The notes: generated by a model not told the origin, from the letters alone. Positions 23,141-35,700 are shown, numbered from the stretch's first letter. The stretch is 64,000 bases of DNA from Torreya grandis (GCA_037957365.1 JARHVA010001427.1:1957501-2021500); one strand, 5' to 3'. Made by a program: numbers and translations.

Positions 23141-26100
23141 TGTTGATACCTCTAAATGAACCATAAGTGATCTTAGTGTTTAAATAACACTTCTAATTTT
23201 ATAATTTAGAAAATTCAAGGCATGAGTTATAGGTTTTGGCAATCTAGTTGCATATGGTGAAATAGTAATAGAGCAAGATAAACTATTCTACAATATTTAT
23301 ATGATTTGATATTTGGGAGCCACCTTGGTTTGTTCTTTGTGAATTGTAGAGAATATATATCAATGCTTAATGAATTATTCCTATATTTAATCTACATATT
23401 AATCTAAGTGGATATTTATAATGAAGCTAAGGCTAAAATGATCCAATGTAAAAAAAGAGCAAAGAGAAGGGTAAGGTAGAAAAGAAACAAGTGATTGTCA
23501 ACTTTAGAATCAAACATTATGACAAATTATCAATCATAACTAAGTATGCATTCAACCAATATATAATGCAACATATCCTAAGCTCAAATATCACTATATA
23601 TCAAGGAAACTTCAAAGGATGATGTAAATAATCACAAGTAAGAACCAAGTCTACTTTAAGGATTTACTACTATAATCAAATAACATTAGCACATTTGAAT
23701 ACAAAGAAAAATGAAATGAAGCAAAACCTAATATCCTCTAACTAATCTAGCATATGCACAAATCAAAAACCCTATGCTTAGAAAATGTAACTCATAATTC
23801 AAAACACCATTCAAATTCATTACTTTTACCAACAATTGAGAGAATAGGCTATATTAGCAATTGACACATCAAATATGGATAATCTTTATAGAATTAATTG
23901 ATTATATTAATTGCTTCAAGTGTAAAAAATTTGCATGAAAATCTCTCTCCTCTTACAAATGGTAATACATGACTTTATAGAAAGATCAGGTAGCATACTA
24001 ATCAGTTCCAAAATATAGGTGTACAAAAATAAGGATAGTTGTCATTACAAGTTCTAAAATAACATGATTTTCACAATCATACTGACCTATAGGAAAATAT
24101 GCTAACAAAATAGCATGTTCCTTTACAATGGAATATTATATTTCAAAATGTTACAAAAGTCTACAAAATATAATATTTCTTAATTTGTTGGTGGGGCCTC
24201 TAATTGTCATTACTAGAGGATGCTCATGGCTTTATCATGATGCTCATCAACTAGCTCTAGTTCTATAGCAGGCTTCATGATACACTCCTCTTTATCTTCC
24301 AAGTCATCAAGTTCCCTATCATTCCTATCCATGGCTTATTTAATTCTCCTATCTTCATTTATATTTTCCCTTACATTGAATATCATGTCCAAGTTTTTTT
24401 TGTTATCAACCCCATATTTGCCTTGGATTTTTCCTTTGATTTCTTAGGTTACAAAAGTAGCCCTATGTTTAAATTCTTCATCATTTATGATCCCAAGGAT
24501 ATTGGGCTATGTAGGATCTATGAGCATAGTCCTAAGAAGTTACTCAATTATTAAAATTAATTCCTTATCATCTTCTACATGTCTTTCCACATCATTATGC
24601 CAAGAACTCAAACTTTGAACCAATTCAATCACAATTCCCATTATTGTGCTCAAGTGTCCCAAACTAATGGTTTTGAAAACTAGGATATATTTCCTTACTT
24701 AAATGTTAAGAAGCTAGGAAATTTTATCCTCTAAGGCTTATTATTGGGTGACCAGGCCCTTAGCTAATGCACATTTCCCTTCTAATGCGTTTTGTCTCAA
24801 CTTTATTGTTTTGAGTGCTTCAAACATGTCATAAAATGAATCATCAAGAAATTTGGTCATTGCTTTAGGCATTGATAGAATTGACTATGTTTCTAGGTTT
24901 CCCTTTTCTCTTTCAAAATTTAAGATTATCTACTTCATTCCCTAGACTCCAGCTCTGGCCTATGCTAATTGGGCCTCAATCAAGATTTCCACATCCTCTT
25001 CATAAATTGTAGCTTCACTAAGTTATTTTCACCCTGCTAAGGTTAATCCCATAAGGGTTCCACCTTTTAAAAGGTTAATTCCTCTATTTCAACCATAGTT
25101 ATCCTTGTTATTATCCTTTATAACCTAATTGTTTTATGGTTGAATTTAATGTTAGTGACTAATTTCTTGAACTTAGGAGGTTCTAAGACCTCCACACCTA
25201 AGCTACTTGATGCCTCTAGGGCATCCATCCTTTTACTCTATAGTCCTTGGGTGACTACAATCCTCCTTTCCTCTTACTCATTCACCATACCTCTAATCCA
25301 TGGATTTATGTATTATTGTATCTCAACATCAGTAGCCCTTGTCATGGCCCATGAATGAGAAAGAGAAGGAATCTTTTGTAACTTTCTATAAATGAACTAG
25401 TCATGAATGACTAGTCCATGAATTAGGAATCCATCACTGAAGAGATTGATTTCACTAGTAGGGTGAGTGAAATTTAGTATTAGTCTTTTCTTTGGTTTAA
25501 TAGGGACCAACACCATCTCTACCTTCCTCTTTTATTGGGTTACCATAAGGATAAGATCTTTTCCTTGATATTCCTCAAGTTCTTCTTTCCTATCTGAGTT
25601 ATAGGCCTTTATAAGTTCCTTAAGGGCACCCTCAAGTGTTTCTTATAGCTCTAAGGCTATCATATAACTATATTAGATTGGGTAATGTGGCCTTTTGGGA
25701 AGTGTTGAAGTTAAGGGGCCCTCCATAGGTCTCTCTTCCAATCTCACTTATCGTACTTTCTCCTTGCCCTTACCTTGTTCATCCTATTTTTGCATAATTT
25801 GTTCATGAGGCTATGGCTATAGTTTTTATGCTTGGTATTTCTCTTGGGCCATCCTAGATGGATCAACTAGTAAATGATACTATAAAGGATGTATTTATCA
25901 TGTCTCTTTTAAGGTCTTGTCATCCTTGTTTAGCCTGTGTTCCATCTTGATGTTGTGGCCTTAGATCCTAGCCAATAATTATTCATAATTATTAGCCTTA
26001 ATATATATTATGTAATGGACACTAATTTGATGTACGTATTTATGCTTTGGAAGATTCGTTTCCTTTAAGTGGCTGGCCACTATACCTTTAGGATCCCACA

Positions 26101-29100
26101 TCTTAAGTTCATCAAGTTGAAAACCAAATGAATCCTAGTGTTTGACCATAGTCTCAACCTATTTCTAGTCCTAGAGTATGGTCCTTCTAATGATAAGAGG
26201 GAAGGGGTGGAGAATTTTTTATTTCATTTACAAGTTCCATCAATTCCATGTAGGAACTAGTTAGCAATTTCTTATTCAGCTAGATTTCTAGGAACATATG
26301 CTGGAAACACGCAAGGTTGGGACATGATGCACTCAATCCTAATAACTATGTAGTCAGGGTAGTACCATATATCATGTATCATCTCCAAATACTTTTGGAT
26401 GAGGGGGTAGACACTAGGCATAAAAAAACATGTGATGGCCTCAACCATGGATGTATAAACATAGTTGCAAATAAACTACATGTGATTCTTGTAGTTAAAG
26501 ATATGTAATTTAGATAGTAATGCAAAATGGTGGTTTTACCTTTTTGGGACCAATTTCTAATGCTTGGGAATATTACTGAGGTAAGTATGGAATATAGTAG
26601 GTATGACATCAAATAAAATTGTCTAGAGGTCTTCCTTTTTATGGTAGTGAATTTCTTGGTGTAGAACACACTGATTAAATTTATAATTAGAGAGGTAAGA
26701 TTTTGTTCCACCATGAAATGGATAAAGGAGACCTATATTTTATTCACATAGGTGGTTGAGGGGGATCCAAAGGCTTAGTTAAATAGGATCATTATAACCT
26801 TTATGCCCTCTTTGAATTGGATTATTGGGATTTTGCCTTCAAAGTCCTTAAAGATATGAGGGCCTTGGTGTATCTAGGGTATAGATATAGAGTACAGGTC
26901 ATGGTTACTTATCCACTCCTTGCTTTTATATAAATCCACATGGGGAAGAGGGATATTATAATATTTTTCAAATCGTATAGGATAAATATATGATACTTCC
27001 TTAGAGTTTCCCTATGTGATGATCCATTCATTATCAATTCTATAGTCAACACAGATGAGAGCAAGGATATCGATATAGTGTAGTACCTCAAGTTTACCAT
27101 AGCGTAGTGGAGGCTGATCATATAGATAATGACCAAGTCATAGTACCTCTGGCTTACTACAATAATTTTTTCCTCCTCTTTTATGATGGGCTTCTATTCT
27201 TTGATCATGAAGAAGAGTTCATACATATTCTTAATGCCTATGATATTTATGGATACAAGGTCTAATTTGGTATCCTTAAAGATTTATTATTCATTATCTG
27301 TTGAAAATTAGATTTTAGTCTCTTCCTTTAATTGTTATCTATGAGTTGCCATTATCTCTATTCCTACAAATTTCTCACATCAGATTGAAAATGATCTCTA
27401 TGAAAGTTTTTTCGTGATCATAAACATAATTAAGTTCTCTTTGGATTAAATTGTAAATAATTGAGTTCATTTGGATTATTTTTATGTAGGGTTTAGGGTT
27501 TTTTATCTTTAATGGTGGAATATATTTAGGCTTAAGCTTCTACATTCTTTGGATTTGATTTGGACCTTTGCCTTTATACCTTTATATTTTTGAGCCCATA
27601 AGATCTTGGATTTTGTCCTTTTCTAATTACATGACACCTATGTGGCATTGGTCTGGGCCTTTTATGGCATTTTTCATAAATGCCTTTTGAGAACTAGCCA
27701 TTAGCATTTAAAAATGCCTATTTTATTTTGCTTCATTAGATTGAAATCTATGATTAGTGTGAGTCATTGATTGTAATCTGGGCCCTTCCCTATGATTGGC
27801 GCTTTTTTATCTAAGGTTTTTGGTATTGACACTTGGCATTTTTACATGCTCTCCATGCTCCAAATCCTATGTCATTCCTTTGTTGAATGAGCATTGGCCA
27901 TGTATCAAGCTCATGGGCCTTTGAAAATTCATGAGTGAATTTGTACTTGTTAGATCAAAATCTAGTGACAAAGTGTGAACTATCAGATCATCTTTTTATC
28001 TCTACCTCAAATTCACTTTATCAACATATTGATTTCATGGGCTCTTAGGGTCTCATTGAAAATTATTTAGGTGCCTTTGTGTCATTAGATCAAAACTTAG
28101 TGATAAACCACATGTCGTTGATCTTTGGAGATGCCCAAACATTAAGTTAGCATATTATTAATATCTTGACTTAATCTTAAGTCCCTTAGGATAAGGTTTG
28201 TTTCACTTTATTAAGTATGAAATAAACCTTAGGCTAAGGTATTTATGCCTAAGTTTTCTGATTTATACTCAATGGGGCCATAGCCTAAATATTTTAGGCC
28301 AATGTTTATGTCATGTTTAATAAACACAATGTACACATTGTTCTATAATATTTATGCCAAGGGTTATAAAATATTCTCAAAAGGATCAACATGACACAAT
28401 GGTCTAATAACACAAGATTTTATTATATTGACAAAACACATTAAAACCTTTTGCTAGATGCATTTGGTCTAAATTTTATGCTATAAGGACTCTCTTTTCA
28501 AAATAAGACTTAGTATAAGTATATAATTTAAGCTTCATGACATTTGAATAAAATTTCATGGGGACCTTAAAGTATAGACTTAGACTAGGTTTATTTTTCA
28601 CACTTAGATTATAAGACCATCTCCACATTTTGTAATTTTAAGACCTCTAGTGTTTCAACATTTTTCCAGCACTTCCCTTAGCCTATAAAGCCATTTTCAA
28701 GCATTTTAGCAAGATTTTGGAGTGCATTTTGACCTTGAGCATGATAATTCATTATATTAAATTTGAGGGTATCATGGACATCAAATATGTCATCATGGTT
28801 GGCAAATGATAATTATGTGAACATCAATTTTAAGCTAATGAAGTTTTTAATTTGATGGGATTGAAATTGATGGTTACACAGATGTCAAATACATCCTCAC
28901 AGACATCAAATGATGGTCATGAGAACATTAATAATAATCTCATAAAATTATTATGTTCCAATGTGAGAATTCCACTTGGCACATATATGGGGCTTCCTAG
29001 GATCTTGGACATAATTCTTTTCATTAGATCTTAATCAATGATGAAGCATTAGTTGTAGGATGATAATCTGGGAGTTTATTATGATTGTTTGATTTTTTAT

Positions 29101-30171
29101 TTGGGACCCATTTTTTATTTCATTTAATTCAAGGATGCCATGTGTCTATCCTTCAAACCTTCCATAGTCTTTTGATTTTTCAACTATGTTTTATGCCACC
29201 TAATTGAGTCTTTATGAGAAAGTGAGAAGCATTTCTGATGATATAAATGATTGAATGTGATTGGTAAAATGGGATATATGCAAGATCCTTTTGGTTTTCC
29301 TCATGACATATGATCAACGAGCTATGAGAAGTGTGAACCATTAGATCATCCAAGATGCATGCTATTTAAGCCAAAGTTCAAGCTTTTCTCACTCCATTAG
29401 ATCAAAGGCCATGATAAAGTAAAGGTTTTTAGATCCTATGAGATGTAATGGAGTTAATTTAGGAACATATGGATATAAAAGACTTAGGCTTAAGGTGTTA
29501 ATACTAATGTCTCTCTCATATTAATAAATATGTCAAGGCCTTAGGATTAAAACCTTAGGCTAGGTTGTAAATCAAAGGACCAAGATAAACATAAGATTGA
29601 ACTCAAGGGGGCAAGACTTAGGATAAGGTGTTAATATTAAGGTCTCAAATGTATGAATAAATACTTTGAGTATTTAGGGTTAAAATATTAGACTAAGTTA
29701 GGACATATTAAAAGGACCCTACAAAACCAAGGTTAGGCATACAAGGAAATTTTAAAGGGAAAAGTATTAAATGGGACCAAGGACTTTATACTAAGTTCTA
29801 GTTATGCTAATAAACATGATTGAACATAGAACATGAATTGTATGCTTAGGTAAAAAATGAAATTTCAAAATATTCCCTCTTGTTTGGTTCCTAAAAACAT
29901 TTAAATTTAAACTGAGGGCTTTGGCCAAGGTTTTGAAACATGAAATTCTTAGGGACAAACACCATGGAACCTACAACTAAATCAATAAATAACATTAATT
30001 AATGATGTTAGTCCAAATTAAAGCCAAAACAAAACCAATTAATCCTACCTTTAATAAGTGGATGATCTTCAAATTCTATAAATGATCGTATCATGCTAAA
30101 TTTTCATTTTTAAACTTTAGGGTTTCTCCATGGTCCAAATTTTCAAAAATGGGGGTATATTGGTCCCAATA
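23141..30171 (-). repeat. Element C 5' LTR (right copy, 7.03 kb)
   Basis: Partner of 8861-15819, with the same start (TGTTGATACC) and end (GGTCCCAATA). It holds the second copy of the unknown frame. About 70 bp near 29660-29720 (AGTATTTAGGGTTAAAATAT and following) are absent from the left copy. Confidence 0.85.
24213..27352 (-). pseudogene. LTR-encoded unknown ORF of element C (right copy)
   Basis: Second copy of the frame at 9934-13078, almost the same length. It starts with an ATG at 27352 (MATHR), followed by a TAA where Gln fits, and ends DDLEDKEECIMKPAIELEL then VDEHHDKAMSIL with a TAG at 24213-24215. Shared blocks include LTSLIINLISVF, FTTIKRKTS, WSQKGKTTILHYYL and the SHSWA block near 25350. 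A frameshift after HYYL (about 26510) separates the N-terminal part. Because both copies descend from one LTR at insertion, differences between them are expected to be neutral; the shared frame shows what the element encoded before insertion. Confidence 0.7.
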
Positions 30172-31282
30172 AAACCCTCAAAATTGATGTGTCTAATTCC
30201 ATGGATTTTCTTTGAAACATTTTATCTAATTATAATTCAACCATATTTAAATTCAATTATTTATATTGGCCCTTTATCTTGTTCTAGGTTTCTAAAAATA
30301 TGTCATTTGTTAGCTATGGATTCATTTGTAAGATCCTACTATTAGTCTATCTACTTTCATGCTTGCACCACATGGTGGCCTCAAATTTGATCTAAGATCC
30401 TTGACCCATGAAATATTTATCTTTATTTTCATATATTTAATGCATATTATTGATATTTTTTATAGTTTTCATGGTTATGACACTTGGCAAGATCTCATTC
30501 TTCTTTGGGATTCTTTGAATCTTTGACCCTTGCTCACCATCGATCTATTTGGTATAATTAAACATGTTCTATTAATCTATTTAGACCCACTACCCTTATC
30601 AATTGATTCATACCATTGGATATTTGTTTAGGTACCTTATATCTTGACACTTTTCATTGACATGTTGACATTAACCTTTTGACTTGATACTCACTGTTGA
30701 TACTCGATGAACAATCAAATGCTCATCATTATATCTTTTGGACCCACTAAAATCATAGATTTCTCACTCACCATTGGATTTGATCTTAACTCTTGATATA
30801 TAGACACTTTTTAGCTCTATGTTAAACCTAAGAAAATTTTAATTTAAATGGCTATTTCATTAAGATTAAACTTGAAAACCCTACACACATTGTAGTCTAC
30901 AAGTATAACCTTGAATCTTCATATCTTGAGATATCAAGCTCATCAAGAAATAAAATTTGTATAGAATGATCTAGGCATTAATAAATTCATGTAAATATAA
31001 TATTTTGTCTTGAGAGGCCTCTTAAGTACATATATTAAATGTGCAATCAAATTTACCTATTTGTTTCTACTTGATGTGCTGATAATGGTCTAGTTGTCTA
31101 AGATCACCAAATTTACACTTTAATCCTACTTAAAGTGTTTTAAAATATTGAAAATTCTATGTGATATCCTCTTGAAGTTCATATTCTTCTTGTGACATTG
31201 GGTCACTCTTCAATTAGGACCATACTCAGCTTCTTATCTTGGGTTAAATAGATTTTGGTATGTAAGCCAAATTTGGCCAACA
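30172..31282 (-). repeat. Element B 3' LTR, right part (after C insertion)
   Basis: Matches about 39080-40190, beginning AAACCCTCAAAATTGATGTG and ending TTTGGCCAACA. Together with 7790-8860 it rebuilds one LTR of about 2.18 kb. Shared landmarks include CTTGCACCACATGGTGGCC and GATTTTGGTATGTA. Confidence 0.88.
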
Positions 31283-31552
31283 TCTTTGGTGACTTAGCTA
31301 GGTAGCATGCATGTTATGCTTAAGAACTCAAACCATTTACATGAATTTTGGACTCACAAAACAATGACAAATTTTTTTCATGACTATAAATAACATTTTG
31401 ACTTGAAAAGACAATGAAATCCACCAAAACAAGGAAGAAAACATAAAAAATAAGGAAACTAACTAAATAAAGCAAGAGCAAACAAACTAATGTGTTAGGA
31501 CAACACTTGGAGGAAAGCCAAAATAAACTAGCTATGTAAATGTGACTTAGCT
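31283..31552 (-). other. Element B 3' untranslated region
   Basis: 270 bp between the integrase stop (near 31553) and the 3' LTR. A short hydrophobic minus-strand frame (31565-31320) overlaps the integrase tail in another frame and looks incidental. No tandem repeat. Confidence 0.5.
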
Positions 31553-32570
31553 TCCTTAATAGCAATGTTTCAAATGTATCCCATTAATTTGGATAGGAAG
31601 CTCCTTGCCATCCATTTTTTCAAGTTCAAAGGCATTATAGGACTTTTAGCTAGAGATTACGTATGGACCACTCCAAAGAGAGTCAAAAATTTTATGTCTT
31701 TCTAACTTAGCTTTGTCCTCATCCCACTTGAGGACAAAATCTTCTTCTTTGAATCTTATTAAATAATCTCCTTTATCAAAGGCTCTCTTCACTTTTACTT
31801 GATGGCTTTCCATGGCTAGCATGGATTGATGTCTTGTCTCTTCCAATTCCATAAGCTTAGCATATCTAATCTCCATAGCTTCATTCTATAATAACTAAAT
31901 TTGGTGCATCAATTATATGGTAGGAAATTCAAGATAAATATGCATTCTTACTTCCTTACCATATACCAGCTTGTAGGGAGAGTTGGATATTGATATTTTG
32001 TAGGTGATCTTATCAACCCATAGATTTAAATTCAATTTTAGATGTCATTAATTTTGATTATAATTAATGGTTCTTCTTATGATCTTTAGTAGGTTCTTAT
32101 TAGTGGACTCAGTAAGACCATTTCCTTAGGGATAGTATTTTGATGAAGTGATAAGATAAATCCCATGTTGAACAAACCATTGGCTAATTCTATACCCAAA
32201 AAAGGCCATATCATTGTCATAAACAATCATTGAAGGGAATATAAACCTAGTAAGTAGATCTTCATTAAAATCTAGAACATTGGTCTCATTTGCTTCCTTT
32301 AATGCCACTACCTCTATCCATTATGTAAGTAATATGTGGTAGGTAGTATCCATTTAAGACCTAAGCTTGAAGGGTGGTTAATGAGACAAAAAAAATTCAA
32401 TCCCCATTAAATAAAGGGTTGATCCACTACAATGGGTTGGAGAGGTAAGGCTACAAGTTTCACCTTTCCTACAAACATAGCACATTGTCTCCATTTCTTA
32501 ACCCATGCATGACAATCACCAAATAAGCTTAAACATAAATACCCACCTCTCATGATCTTGTGGGTTGTGG
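31553..32570 (-). pseudogene. int: Element B integrase remnant
   Basis: Zinc-binding part near 32560-32440: YSVRTTTHKIMRGGY and, in another frame, KKWRQCAMFVGK. Core: WIEVVALKEANETNVLDF, then FIFPSMIVYDNDMAFFGY (second catalytic Asp), then QHGIYLITSSKYYP, a TAG for Gln, and GNGLTESTNKNLLKIIRRTI with the catalytic Glu of T-E-S. C-terminal domain: 76 open codons from 31876 with YLIRFKEEDFVLKWDEDKAK and FDSLWSGPYVISS, then in another frame FELEKMDGKELPIQINGIHL and a final stop. This is a recognisable D-D-E integrase, missing only the first Asp region. Confidence 0.9.
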
Positions 32571-32899
32571 TCCTTACTGAATAATTCCCTCCACCATGTT
32601 CATCATGTAATTATTCAATCAACCTTTTTTTTATGTTATTCAATGTATCTTAACAATATGCCATTGATATCTTTCTTGAATAAAACACCATCAACAAGAA
32701 GAAAAGGAATTGACTGTAATCTAAAATATCTTCTTTTAAAAGGGCTTAGATGAGAAGGATAAATACCATTCTAGATGTATCTTACTATGTCTTAGAACCA
32801 TTTATAAGGTGAGGTGTGATAAGTTGTAACTTCCTGGTCATTTGACACCATAACTATCTCATTAGCTTCTTGTACGTCTTAGGTTAGATGCTCAAAAAG

Positions 32900-33340
32900 T
32901 AATTTACTTCTAACCAACTTTGTGACCTTGATCTCCACATCATACTCCATTAATTTTTTATCCAAATAGATCTTTTCTCATTTATATTCTTCTTCAAGAT
33001 AAATTCTTTGATACTTGGATGAGTAACCATCAGATGTCTCTTATTATTAGACAACAAGTATCTAAACTTATTGAGAGACATAATAACATAAAGTACATGA
33101 TTTTAAATAAAAGAGTACCTTATTTCATATTATCCAAAGCCTTGACTGAAGAATTTTATTGGCTATTCTAAGGCCTCATGTTTATACTACATTATTCCAA
33201 GGCCTCATGGTTCTGTTTCATAAGAATGCCTAAAATGGTGTCAATGTTAGCATAGGTCTACAAGATGAAGCCTTTTGAGAAATAAAGGTTCATGAGCATA
33301 TGAGCACTAGCCATGTCTTTATTAATTTCTTCAAAATTCC
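32900..33340 (-). pseudogene. Element B RT-linked RNase H remnant
   Basis: The minus strand shows INKDMASAHMLMNLYFSKGF, TYANIDTILGILMKQNHEAL, NSSVKALDNMK and SISLDTCCLIIRDI, in the usual RH order but with many frameshifts and most catalytic residues replaced. Identified mainly by position between RT and integrase. Confidence 0.65.
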
Positions 33341-33399
33341 TTATTCCTTATTTATAATAGTTAAATATATTATTCTTATCTAGAATGGTTGTAAGTGGC

Positions 33400-34160
33400 T
33401 TAGCTAAAGTAGAAAAAATATAAGATGTATGTTCTGATAAAATTGATCTCCCCTAAGAAAATTTGCAATGCTATTTTGGGATTGGGCAAGAAAAGTGTAA
33501 GAATTGAAACTATTCTTTTAGGGTCTATGCTTAAGCCATGCTTTGAAACTATAGTTCTAAGGAGGTTACCTTTATAAACTGATAATACACACTTTTTGGG
33601 ATGTAGGGATACCTCAAATTATCTACACCTTTCAAACACTTACTCAAGGTGAACCATGTGCTCACTTGAATTCTTTGAAAATAATGTTATATCATCCAAA
33701 TATACCATCATATAATTTTTAAAGAAGGACCTAAAATTACATATCCATGGTTCTCTAAAAGGTTTCCCTAGTATTAGATAGACCAAAGGGCATAGTTCTA
33801 TATGTAAATGTCCCCCATTTTGTTATGAAGGTTGTCTTGAATTGGTATTCTTCCTTGACCAAAATCTAGTTTTAACCACTATATCCATCCAACAAGGAGA
33901 ACTTTTCTGAACCTACAACCAACTATAAAATATGTTCCATATATGGTAGTGGATAATGGTATTTAAGGGAATCCTTATTCAGGTCTTGAAAGTCAACACA
34001 TAGTCTAATTTCACCATTATTTTATCATACTAGAACAAGGTTTTCCACCCAAGTTCAGTGCTTGATTGGAAATATAATAATTAACTCAATGAGCTTATGA
34101 ATCTCAGATCTCATCAATGGCTCAAGTTTAGGATTAATAGGCCTTTATCTTTATCTTACT
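33400..34160 (-). pseudogene. Element B reverse transcriptase remnant
   Basis: Minus-strand order: INPKLEPLMRSEIHKLIELI, FPIKH-TWVENLVLV, NNGEIRLCVDFQDLNKDSLK, YHYPLPYMEHIL, FSLLDGYSG, FITKWGTFTYRTMPFGLSNT, then an intact Y-L-D-D at 33691-33702 followed by ITLFSKNSSEHMVHLE, LHPKKCVLSVYKGNLLRTIV, LSIDPKRIVSI and FLGEINFIRTYI. It is a full RT core in two frames, with stops at several Gln positions. Confidence 0.9.
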
Positions 34161-34669
34161 AGCTTAGTTTCATCTTCCATCTTAATGGTGTGTTGAGCTA
34201 GACTTGGGTCAAATCCATTAAGAACACTATATTTCCATGCAAATACATCAAAAAAACTTGCACATAACTCAATGAAAGATTCTTTTTATAAATAGGTGCA
34301 TACCTTACCCAAATTTAATCTCTTACCAAGTGCAACTTCCATATTAGCATAGTATTCTTCCTTTGTTGACAAGGTTGACTTTTCTTTCCATAGCTCATCA
34401 TCACCACTGAATATGTTCTCAAGTGTGACCAATGCCTTGGGTAACTTACTTGTTTTTAGTTTCACAATCTTATCACCATATTTTTATAAGTACTTTGACT
34501 AATTTCTTAAGGAAAACTCAACCTCTTCTTGTAATAATATAACAATTTAATTATCATATTCAAACACTTTAGACTTATCATTATTATGTATAATATAAGG
34601 CCTTACAATCACCTTAATGTGTGAGTGGACCTTTTCATTTCTTACATCAGCTAAGATACTAAGTTATGC

Positions 34670-35090
34670 CCTAATGGCAACCAACTTGTCTACATGTCTA
34701 TTCTCCTCTCTTGGTATTGCCATAATATTGAAGGCCTAAAACTTTTCAAGTGTGTCCCATACCTTATGCTTATAATATTTAACCAATGGGTATTTTCATA
34801 CATTAAGATTTATAACTTTGTTAAATACAAGTTCACTATCACCAAAGACTTGTAAGGCTTTGACTTTCATCTTCCTAGCCCATTGCAAACCATGAACTAG
34901 TGCCTCATATTCAACATCATTATTTGAATAAAAAACTTAAAAATTAAGAGATGAGAAATACATTTGATTTTATAGAGAAATAAACTTTATTATATCCTTG
35001 GTACCATGTTTATTTCTTGATTCATCAAAGTATAATTGCCAAAGGTCATCACTAGACTCATCATCCTTCATCAAGGATAGAATTGGTACA
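34670..35090 (-). pseudogene. Element B upstream RNase H domain (before RT), acidic residues kept
   Basis: The minus strand reads DDLWQLYFDESRNKHG, NNDVEYEALVHGLQWARKMK, VKALQVFGDSELVFNKVI, YYKHKVWDTLEKF and FNIMAIPREENRHVDKLVAI. The four catalytic acids of RNase HI (Asp in YFDES, Glu in VEYEA, Asp in FGDSE, Asp in HVDKL) are all present, despite several stops at Gln positions. It lies between protease and RT, the same order as in element C. Confidence 0.87.
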
Positions 35091-35149
35091 TCTTTCTCAT
35101 GCAAGAAATAAACACCATATCTTTATTAAATTATATTATAAGGATAATA

Positions 35150-35700
35150 TTAATGTGAGATAGAGGCCCAATCATCAAATAACAAATAAATAATCCCATC
35201 TAAAGTTGATTCGGTTTCCTCTACACTATATTCTATCACCTCATCTGAGATGAGGCTATTGGTGTTCACAACACTTAACATATATGGTTCCAAATAAAAA
35301 TATGCAACATGTTCAAAATGTATGGTTACCTTGGTACCATACCTAGTATTGAACATCAAATATGTCCAATTAGTTGATAAATATCCTCCAATCTTTGAGG
35401 TAAAGTCCCTTGATAGACACATGGCAAAATAGGGAGACCAGTCCACCAAAACTACATCCTACTAAATGGTGACACTAAGATAGGCATGTAGTATCAAATT
35501 TAGATATTTAATGATGACTATTATCTTTGTTGGTGAACAATCTAATTTCAACACTCATTTTGCATTTGGTTCATAAACAAGACCAAGCTTATTTGCAATT
35601 TGCTTAGGCATGACAATGTTACTCGCTTCACTATCTACCATACAATTCTAAACTAAACAGTCACCAACTATCATAGAAAGGTATAAGGGAGGATTTTTTC
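35150..35700 (-). pseudogene. Element B protease remnant
   Basis: The minus strand reads MIVGDCLV, a TAG, NCMVDSEASNIVMPKQIAN then KLGLVYEPNAK: a retropepsin whose active-site D-S-G-A is now D-S-E-A. It continues to an open 99-codon frame (35449-35150) with WSPYFAMCLSRDFTSKIGGY then LSTNWTYLMF, corresponding to the L-L-S-R-x-W/F-x-x-x-x-G-G-Y-x-x-x-x-W segment of this family, then an acidic linker. Confidence 0.85.

Larger units (their letters stand above)
8861..30171 (-). mobile_element. Element C: 21.3-kb Ty3/gypsy retrotransposon with about 7-kb terminal repeats
   Basis: Two direct repeats, 8861-15819 (6,959 bp) and 23141-30171 (7,031 bp), bound a 7.3-kb interior. Both start TGTTGATACC and end GGTCCCAATA, an imperfect terminal inverted repeat (ancestral CAACA plausibly changed to CAATA). 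They interrupt the left LTR of B exactly. The uninterrupted site, AAACCTATCAAAATT, survives in the right B LTR near 39080. The right flank of C reads AAACC and the left GACCC, compatible with a decayed 5-bp duplication. The interior (15820-23140, minus strand) carries gag, protease, RNase H, RT, RNase H and integrase. Each terminal repeat also holds a long sense-strand frame of unknown function. Over about 190 bp compared by hand the repeats differ by roughly 15 percent. Confidence 0.85.

Noticed and set aside
8861..30171. Segmental duplication instead of LTRs as the origin of the 7-kb repeats
   Set aside because: The repeats share TG/CA-type ends, bound a gag-pol interior in the right order, and interrupt the B LTR precisely with a preserved empty site; LTRs explain all of this.
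31320..31565. Hydrophobic 81-codon minus-strand frame as a possible env-like protein of B
   Set aside because: It overlaps the end of integrase in another frame and lies mostly in the short 3' untranslated region; one hydrophobic stretch is not enough for an envelope call.
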